From IMG/VR virus record IMGVR_UViG_3300005613_000322, positions 1 to 28,704 of that record: a DNA stretch of 28,704 nt. One strand, 5' to 3'. Below the pieces are notes generated by a model. That model saw nothing but the letters and a program-made list of their open reading frames with translations, did not search any database and had not been told where the DNA came from. A program made the position numbers and the translations under genes. Shown piece after piece: positions 25,029 to 28,704 of the stretch (position 1 is the stretch's first letter; every line of letters begins with the position of its first letter). The stretch is from a virus.

Positions 25029-25317
25029 CGTTCAATCTATTTTTTGTTTTGTTTAGTAGATATACCATTTCATAATCTTCTTTGAGTAGGAAATGCTTTT
25101 CCAATTCTTTGATATTATCCATGTAGATAGATTTGATATTTTCATTGGGGAATAGTTCTTCCATTTCTATGATAGCACTTTTCCACGCTTCATACATTCC
25201 GTTGGTGACATATTCTTGTTCTTCTTTTGATTTGTTGAATAATCCCAATGCGTGATAGTTTGTCAAATCATCCATTTCCATAGTTAGTTTTGATTTTTCT
25301 TGACCAATATTTTTCAT
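25012..25317 (-). CDS. Helical hypothetical protein after the winged-helix gene
   Basis: This 101-residue, mostly helical acidic protein has the segments MDDLTNYHALGLFNKSKEEQ and NIKSIYMDNIKELEKHFLLK. I chose the ATG at 25317, which overlaps the stop of the winged-helix gene as ATGA; an ATG 21 bases upstream exists but would overlap more. If the upstream gene is a lambda O-like initiator, this small protein has the position of a helicase loader (lambda P), but at 101 residues and with no Walker motif it is too short to claim that. No family recognised. Confidence 0.65.
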   Translation of the reverse strand: MKNIGQEKSKLTMEMDDLTNYHALGLFNKSKEEQEYVTNGMYEAWKSAIIEMEELFPNENIKSIYMDNIKELEKHFLLKEDYEMVYLLNKTKNRLNDEYKQ

Positions 25318-25748
25318 ATACCTCTTTTCTCCAACCATTCATTTATTGCTTCATTTGCCATAGCAATATATTCTTTATCATATGCTTTCTCATCTATTTT
25401 CTCATTCTCTTTCTCATTGTTAGACAATTTGTCTATGTTGTCTTGGACATATTGTCTATGTTGTTGGACAAATTGTCTATGTTGGGTGGTCATATTGTCT
25501 ATGTTGTTTTCCCCTTCAACGAAGATAATATACCGACTTCTCCCCTTTGGTTTCTCAATTTTGATATACCCCTTTTCACTCAATTCAGAAAATGTTCTTG
25601 TTAGCGTTCGTGTTGATATGTGAAGCCTTTCACCAATGTGTTTGTTGGATGCGTAGGTCTCACCATACATCTCAACGAAAGATAGAACCAAACATTCGGT
25701 GTGATTCAATCCCTCATATGTTTTATATTTGACAAATTGTTGTTTCAT
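25314..25748 (-). CDS. Winged-helix protein, candidate replication initiator carrying its own iterons
   Basis: This 144-residue protein has an N-terminal winged helix (residues about 14-75), with ECLVLSFVEMYGETYASNKH, then IGERLHISTRTLTRTFSELS and EKGYIKIEKPKGRSRYII. This layout matches initiator proteins such as lambda O and DnaD-type proteins. The linker (about 81-109) is encoded by four iterons. The C-terminal part is A-rich DNA and a helix (MANEAINEWLEKRGI). An ATG further upstream would give MCPFIF..., but I chose 25748 because the extra region carries a promoter-like TATATTTATAC. It is the first gene of the late operon. A transcriptional regulator is the main alternative. Confidence 0.7.
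   Translation of the reverse strand: MKQQFVKYKTYEGLNHTECLVLSFVEMYGETYASNKHIGERLHISTRTLTRTFSELSEKGYIKIEKPKGRSRYIIFVEGENNIDNMTTQHRQFVQQHRQYVQDNIDKLSNNEKENEKIDEKAYDKEYIAMANEAINEWLEKRGI
25422..25506. repeat. Four iterons inside the winged-helix gene, candidate replication origin
   Basis: The 19-bp unit GGACAWATTGTCTATGTTG (+ strand) occurs at 25422 (first base A, and GACAATTTGTC), 25445, 25466 and 25488. The last copy has GGTCAT. Spacing is 23, 21 and 22 bases. TTGTCTATGTTG is identical in all four. The GACA...TGTC part is an interrupted palindrome. Because spacing is not always a multiple of three, the copies are read in three different frames, so the DNA rather than the protein is conserved. 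An A-rich stretch follows on the minus strand. This matches the lambda ori layout. Confidence 0.75.
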
Positions 25749-25763
25749 ACAATATTCCTTTTT

Positions 25764-25774
25764 GTATAAATATA
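25764..25774 (-). promoter_or_regulatory. TATATTTATAC motif upstream of the winged-helix gene
   Basis: On the minus strand TATATTTATAC lies 16 bases before the start at 25748. The same sequence occurs on the other strand at 25950-25960, so the two form an inverted pair. It may be a -7 type box or a regulator site. A -33 box at the right spacing is poor here. Confidence 0.4.
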
Positions 25775-25803
25775 AGAAAACAACAGAAAATATAAAGGGG
25801 CAC

Positions 25804-25833
25804 AAAAAAAGAACCCATTGGTCAATGAGTTCT
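25804..25833 (-). terminator. Hairpin with T-run in the divergent region
   Basis: On the minus strand AGAACTCATT, loop GACC, AATGGGTTCT with one G-U pair, followed by six T. It lies between the leftward gene start and the divergent rightward gene, so it could be an attenuator of the leftward operon or a stop for stray transcription. On the + strand it is followed by TCTTTT, so it may act both ways. Confidence 0.6.
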
Positions 25834-25926
25834 TCTTTTCAAGTTTGAATATTGAGACAGAAACGATTGTCTTTCAAATAAATATATGTGGAATATTTTC
25901 ACAATAAACATTTTTTTGTTGTGGAT

Positions 25927-25957
25927 ATTGACTTTGCAACAGGTCACACTATATTTA
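25927..25957 (+). promoter_or_regulatory. Promoter of the rightward genes, Bacteroidetes type
   Basis: ATTG at 25927-25930, 19 bases, then TATATTTA at 25950-25957. The spacing equals that of the promoter at 28252. The -7 box differs from TAnnTTTG only in the last base. It serves the gene starting at 25991. Confidence 0.5.
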
Positions 25958-25990
25958 TACAAAATAACAAGTTGAATAAAAAGTATTGAA

Positions 25991-26518
25991 ATGGAAAAAC
26001 AAATTATTGAAGTATTGAAATGGAAAGGTTATATCCCATCAGATGATAACCCAGATGAATTGACAAACTATTCGTATAGAATCAAAACATCGGACGGTAG
26101 TGTGTATTGTTCATACCGATTGGAAAATGAACCAGAGTTGATTATCAACCAAACTTATCGCATGAGGGAAACAGGTGAAATGGAATTCTCATTTCAGAAT
26201 GAACCAAAGAGAATGTATAACAAGGTGAAAATCTACGAAATGGTTCAACCCAAGGCAAACCCTCAACTCACCATAGAAAGTTCATTAGAACCCACACAAA
26301 TCATTCACGGGGGGTCTCCAACACCAACTCAAATGGTACAGATGTCATCAGATGTTGAATACCACAAGATGGCATTGGAATATCTTTGGAGAAGTGATAT
26401 GATGAATCTACCCAACCTTGCAAAACTGGCACCAGTGATGAAACAAATTTGTGAGGGGAAAATGGATGAAAATAAACTTGGAAAACTCAATTTGGAGTTT
26501 TATGGAACAATGGTATAA
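25991..26518 (+). CDS. Hypothetical protein (175 aa), first gene of the rightward group
   Basis: I do not recognise this protein. The N-terminal part (EKQIIEVLKWKGYIPSDDNP, then SYRIKTSDGSVYCSYRLENE) looks beta-rich, like a small OB or similar fold. A linker with HGGSPTPTQMVQMSS follows, and the C-terminal part (VEYHKMALEYLWRSDMMNLP) is helical. It is the first gene after the divergent control region and has the promoter at 25927, so it may be an early gene. Single-stranded DNA binding is possible from the fold guess but not supported by any motif. Confidence 0.75.
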   Translation: MEKQIIEVLKWKGYIPSDDNPDELTNYSYRIKTSDGSVYCSYRLENEPELIINQTYRMRETGEMEFSFQNEPKRMYNKVKIYEMVQPKANPQLTIESSLEPTQIIHGGSPTPTQMVQMSSDVEYHKMALEYLWRSDMMNLPNLAKLAPVMKQICEGKMDENKLGKLNLEFYGTMV

Positions 26519-26519
26519 C

Positions 26520-26732
26520 ATGGCAAAGAATCAAAAAAGAGGAAATAAGTTACTACTTGAAGAGGTCGCATTTATGAAATCACTCTTCAACAGATTTAGA
26601 AACGATTCAGAGGTCAGGGATTTATTCTTTGAAGAAACTGGAAAAGAAATTAGTAGAGCGTTGGTTTGGAATATACGAAACGGACATAGATGGAAACATG
26701 TTCAACCATCAACGGAAAAAAATTGGGAATAA
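26520..26732 (+). CDS. Small DNA-binding-like protein (70 aa)
   Basis: This protein starts with MAKNQKRGNKLLLEEVAFMK, then SLFNRFRNDSEVRDLFFEET. I chose the ATG at 26520, two bases after the previous stop, over one further upstream that would overlap the preceding gene. The end (ISRALVWNIRNGHRWKHVQPS) resembles the HTH-like tail of the gene ending at 712 (YSILSRNTWKHI), and the basic helices suggest DNA binding. It precedes a HNH endonuclease gene. No function is known. Confidence 0.65.
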   Translation: MAKNQKRGNKLLLEEVAFMKSLFNRFRNDSEVRDLFFEETGKEISRALVWNIRNGHRWKHVQPSTEKNWE

Positions 26733-26745
26733 CATATTTATATTC

Positions 26746-26814
26746 GGGGGGGTTGTGATTTGTACTTGCGTATGGTTTCATTTATTTTGTTTTTTTTTGA
26801 CCCCCCCTTTTTTT
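26746..26814 (+). other. G7 ... C7 T7 homopolymer stretch before the endonuclease gene
   Basis: Seven G at 26746-26752, a run of nine T just before, and seven C at 26801-26807 then seven T. G7 and C7 could pair with a 48-base loop, which would resemble a weak terminator with its T7 tail. It fills most of the 102-base gap before the HNH gene. Long homopolymers also invite sequencing error. Confidence 0.5.
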
Positions 26815-26834
26815 CATCAAATCTGAAAAAACAT

Positions 26835-27308
26835 ATGGGAGAAATTTGGAAACAATATCAGGATTCACCTTATCAAGTATCAACTCTTGGTCGTGTGAAA
26901 GGACATAGAGGACAAATACTCAAATCAACAGAAAGAAATGGTTATTTGAGATTTTCTATGTATGATAACTCAAAAAAAAGACAAGTATCAATTCACAGAT
27001 TAGTAGCCGAAACATTTATTGACAATCCACAAAACAAACCAATTATCAATCATATAAATGGAATCAAATCTGATAATAGAGTTGAAAATCTTGAATGGGT
27101 GACATATAGTGAAAATATCACACATGCTTTGGAAAATGGACTCAAAGGTTACGGTCAAAGAAAAATTGATATTGAAATAGTAAAAGAAATTAGAAAAAAA
27201 TATAAAAAGGGAATATATGGGTATTTGAAATTATCAAAAGAATATGATATACCCGTGACAACTATTAGGTTTATTATTTTTGAAAAAACATATTCCAATG
27301 TCATATAA
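26835..27308 (+). CDS. HNH homing endonuclease with NUMOD4-like start
   Basis: This 157-residue protein is a probable homing endonuclease that cuts DNA lacking its gene and so spreads itself. Residues 1-40 look like NUMOD4 (EIWKQYQDSPYQVSTLGRVKG). The HNH part has IHRLVAETF with His 54, then NHINGIKSDNRVENLEWVT with His 73, Asn 75, Asp 80 and Asn 85. The C-terminal part is a helix-turn-helix (KLSKEYDIPVTTIRFIIFEK). I chose the ATG at 26835, since earlier codons encode an unlikely hydrophobic run next to the homopolymers. It overlaps the next gene by 11 bases. It is free-standing, not inside an intron. Confidence 0.9.
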   Translation: MGEIWKQYQDSPYQVSTLGRVKGHRGQILKSTERNGYLRFSMYDNSKKRQVSIHRLVAETFIDNPQNKPIINHINGIKSDNRVENLEWVTYSENITHALENGLKGYGQRKIDIEIVKEIRKKYKKGIYGYLKLSKEYDIPVTTIRFIIFEKTYSNVI

Positions 27309-27615
27309 AAAAAATAGTAGAGGTCAAAAACACAATCGCCGAATCATGCTTGAAGATGGATGGGGATATAGATGTTCAAGGTGCAATAACTATCTTCCAC
27401 AAGACCATTTCCACAATGATAAAAGCAAACCACCTTTTATGATTGCCTATACCTGCAAAGAGTGTAGAAAGGATTCAGAGAACCAAGAACCCATACTATA
27501 TGAATCTGACAGGGAAGCAGGTCTTGAAATCTTGACCCGATTGGGTTATGATATTGAAGGTGATGTCCATGAACAGTTCATGGACAGAATCAGAAAGAGA
27601 TATGGCAAATTATAG
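27298..27615 (+). CDS. Zinc-ribbon protein, first of a tandem pair
   Basis: This 105-residue protein has YRCSRCNNYLPQDHFHN and later YTCKECRK, which gives two CxxC pairs about 25 residues apart and suggests a zinc ribbon. The end EAGLEILTRLGYDIEGDVHE is shared with the next gene. I chose the ATG at 27298, which gives an 11-base overlap with the endonuclease gene; an upstream ATG at 27280 would overlap more. Similar small CxxC...CxxC proteins are common in environmental phages and may be HNH-like or regulators, but no nuclease residues are seen. Paralogue of 27602-27892. Confidence 0.75.
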   Translation: MSYKKNSRGQKHNRRIMLEDGWGYRCSRCNNYLPQDHFHNDKSKPPFMIAYTCKECRKDSENQEPILYESDREAGLEILTRLGYDIEGDVHEQFMDRIRKRYGKL

Positions 27616-27892
27616 AAAGGTAGATGACAAATACTACATCACATGTAGAATGTGTGGGGAAGAGAAGATTGAAGATGAGTTTCACAATAATAAAAACAAT
27701 GCAATTGGTAGAGCATATGCTTGTAGGAAGTGTTTGAATCCAACTTTCAAGAAACGAATTGGATTGAGTGAAGCCAATGATGAAAATGCATCAATGGCAA
27801 AGGAAATACTTATAGGGATGGGATATGATATTGAAAAAGATATACATACCCAATTCATAAAAAGAATGAAAGACAAAGGAATAGATTTGTGA
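27602..27892 (+). CDS. Zinc-ribbon protein, second of a tandem pair
   Basis: This 96-residue protein has ITCRMCGEEKIEDEFHNNKN, then YACRKCLN, the same two CxxC pairs as its neighbour. The ending MAKEILIGMGYDIEKDIHTQ matches EILTRLGYDIEGDVHEQF in the upstream gene, so the two are paralogues from a tandem duplication. It starts at 27602, 14 bases inside the previous gene. The earlier ATG at 27548 would overlap too far. The function is unknown; metal binding is very likely. Confidence 0.75.
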   Translation: MANYRKVDDKYYITCRMCGEEKIEDEFHNNKNNAIGRAYACRKCLNPTFKKRIGLSEANDENASMAKEILIGMGYDIEKDIHTQFIKRMKDKGIDL

Positions 27893-28149
27893 ATACTACT
27901 ATCGTAACAATAATGGTTTCCGCCATAACCGGCATTGTAACCTTCTTCATGGGGGTTCAGAGAACAAAGAAAGAGGTAGAGTCAATGACCCTCACCAACT
28001 TGGAAAAATCCATTGACATATACGCCAGAGTGATTGCTGACCTCAAATTGGAGATAAATGAGTTGAAAAGTGAAATCACTGAACTGAAAGCCCAAGTATC
28101 AAATCTGTCCAAAGAGAACCACGAATTGAAACAGATGTTGAGAAAATAA
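27889..28149 (+). CDS. Small membrane protein with coiled coil
   Basis: This 86-residue protein starts with GTG overlapping the preceding stop as GTGA. Residues 4-22 (TIVTIMVSAITGIVTFFMG) are one membrane segment. Residues about 32-86 are a coiled coil with I/L at heptad positions (DLKLEINELKSEITELKAQV). The shape fits an inner-membrane protein with a periplasmic or cytoplasmic coil, such as a lysis accessory (holin or spanin-like) protein, as seen in other Bacteroidetes phages. No lysin gene is nearby in this window, so this is uncertain. A strong terminator follows. Confidence 0.8.
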   Translation: MNTTIVTIMVSAITGIVTFFMGVQRTKKEVESMTLTNLEKSIDIYARVIADLKLEINELKSEITELKAQVSNLSKENHELKQMLRK

Positions 28150-28175
28150 AAACCTTTTAGCCATTTAGGTTTTTT
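28148..28175 (+). terminator. First of two tandem terminators
   Basis: AAAAACCT, loop of 11 bases, AGGTTTTT, then T. The stem is AT-rich and of modest strength. It begins at the stop codon of the gene ending at 28149. Confidence 0.5.
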
Positions 28176-28179
28176 GCTC

Positions 28180-28214
28180 CCCCGATGAAATGCTCCCAAA
28201 TCATCGGGGTTTTT
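28180..28214 (+). terminator. Strong rho-independent terminator
   Basis: CCCCGATGA, a 12-base loop, TCATCGGGG, then TTTTT. The 9-bp stem is perfect. It ends the rightward transcript after the membrane/coiled-coil gene. Confidence 0.85.
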
Positions 28215-28251
28215 CATGCCCAAAACTTTTTTTGATTTTTTTTGTGAGATG

Positions 28252-28282
28252 CTTGTGGGAATGGAGAATAGTTGTATCTTTG
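28252..28282 (+). promoter_or_regulatory. Bacteroidetes promoter for the 28314 gene
   Basis: CTTG at 28252-28255, 19 bases, then TATCTTTG at 28275-28282, a full match to TAnnTTTG. It lies between the strong terminator and the gene starting at 28314. This is the best promoter in the window. Confidence 0.75.
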
Positions 28283-28313
28283 TATGGTAATCAAATAACA
28301 AAAGACAGAAACA

Positions 28314-28580
28314 ATGACAACAACAGACACAAAAAACCCGATGATTCTCTTCGCAATGGCAAAAGTAATCGCATTCACATCACTTGGATATTCAATTGAA
28401 GAAATCCACGAAATCCGTGAAATGGAATTCTGTCACAACAATAAGACTGGTTTGACCACGAGTGTTGAGGTTTGGTCAAACACCAAAAGAACCAAAGGAT
28501 ACAAGAACATCACCCTCTCACCTGAAATCCAAAAGCAAGTTGGTTCATTCCTTCAAAAACTTTATGATTTGATGAAATAA
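28314..28580 (+). CDS. Hypothetical protein (88 aa)
   Basis: I do not recognise this protein. It begins MTTTDTKNPMILFAMAKVIA and contains the segments SIEEIHEIREMEFC and YKNITLSPEIQKQVGSFLQK. It is helical at both ends, with a polar middle (TSVEVWSNTKRTKGY). It has its own promoter at 28252 and is isolated by terminators, so it is probably expressed independently of the operon before it. The start follows AAACA at the ATG. A regulator role would fit the layout, but no DNA-binding motif is clear. Confidence 0.75.
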   Translation: MTTTDTKNPMILFAMAKVIAFTSLGYSIEEIHEIREMEFCHNNKTGLTTSVEVWSNTKRTKGYKNITLSPEIQKQVGSFLQKLYDLMK

Positions 28581-28597
28581 AACCAATAAAATGGTTT
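28580..28597 (+). terminator. Weak terminator-like hairpin
   Basis: AAACCA, loop ATAAAA, TGGTTT. It overlaps the end of the upstream gene and is not followed by a T-run. Confidence 0.3.
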
Positions 28598-28626
28598 GAC
28601 TTTCTCCACTTGATTGACTATACTAT
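28595..28626 (+). promoter_or_regulatory. Possible promoter for the last gene
   Basis: TTTG at 28595-28598, 20 bases, then TATACTAT at 28619-28626. It matches the spacing of other promoters but the -7 box is weak. Confidence 0.3.
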
Positions 28627-28656
28627 TCATATAATCATTTAATCAAAAGAAAAACT

Positions 28657-28704
28657 ATGAAAGAAACAGAAACAAAAAGAATCCAATTTACTATTGAGGA
28701 ATTG
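28657..28704 (+). CDS. Start of a gene cut by the window end
   Basis: ATG follows an A-rich stretch (AATCAAAAGAAAAACT) and the frame stays open to the window end, giving MKETETKRIQFTIEEL (16 residues). The start context matches that of other genes in this window. Nothing can be said about its product. Confidence 0.55.
   Translation, partial: MKETETKRIQFTIEEL

Noticed and set aside
25749-25805. Extended N-terminus (MCPFIF...) for the winged-helix protein
   Set aside because: The extra part contains a promoter-like element, has no A-rich start region, and adds a hydrophobic stretch out of place on this fold. The ATG at 25748 is better.
26760-26834. Longer start of the HNH endonuclease
   Set aside because: The added codons run through homopolymers and encode a Phe/Pro-rich run. 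The ATG at 26835 begins directly with the NUMOD4-like domain.

Overview
The window is part of a tailed double-stranded DNA phage genome (Caudoviricetes, siphophage-like: terminase, portal, HK97-type head genes and a 979-residue tape measure, but no recognisable sheath). The host is most likely a member of the Bacteroidetes. The DNA is AT-rich, start codons lack Shine-Dalgarno sequences and instead follow A/T-rich stretches, and several promoters fit the Bacteroidetes form (TTG or TTTG, 19-20 bases, TAnnTTTG-like). The structural proteins (XkdF-type protease, DUF6712-like connector, tail tube with a GDD...G-E ending) are of the type I associate with phages of that phylum. These family calls are from memory of motifs, not from a search.

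Layout. (1) 1-1044, rightward: the 3' end of a repeat-containing DNA-binding protein, a small unknown gene, and a strong hairpin terminator facing the end of the big operon. (2) 1048-25748, leftward: one nearly gapless late operon of about 24.7 kb. In transcription order it holds a winged-helix protein whose own gene carries four iterons (lambda O-like), several small genes, TerS, a 53-residue protein, TerL, a tail assembly chaperone with a T10 slippery site and a -1 extension, tail completion proteins, two large tail/baseplate proteins, the tape measure, an XkdF-like protease fusion, a scaffold-like protein, the major capsid protein, a tail-tube-like protein, a terminator, four fibre/adhesin genes with small genes between them, portal, a connector, and a small last gene. 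(3) 25749-25990: divergent control region with a hairpin and a promoter. (4) 25991-28704, rightward: small accessory genes, including a HNH homing endonuclease, two tandem zinc-ribbon paralogues, a membrane/coiled-coil protein, two terminators and a well-formed Bacteroidetes promoter.

Working together, the leftward operon makes the virion: terminase and portal package DNA, protease, scaffold and capsid protein build the head, the chaperone and tape measure set tail length, and the proline/threonine-linked adhesins probably contact the host. The most unusual points are the iterons inside the winged-helix gene, which are kept at DNA level across different reading frames, the previously uncalled -1 frame extension of the tail chaperone, and the gene order, in which tail genes precede head genes and the portal comes almost last. 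No lysin, integrase, polymerase, tRNA or CRISPR array was seen.
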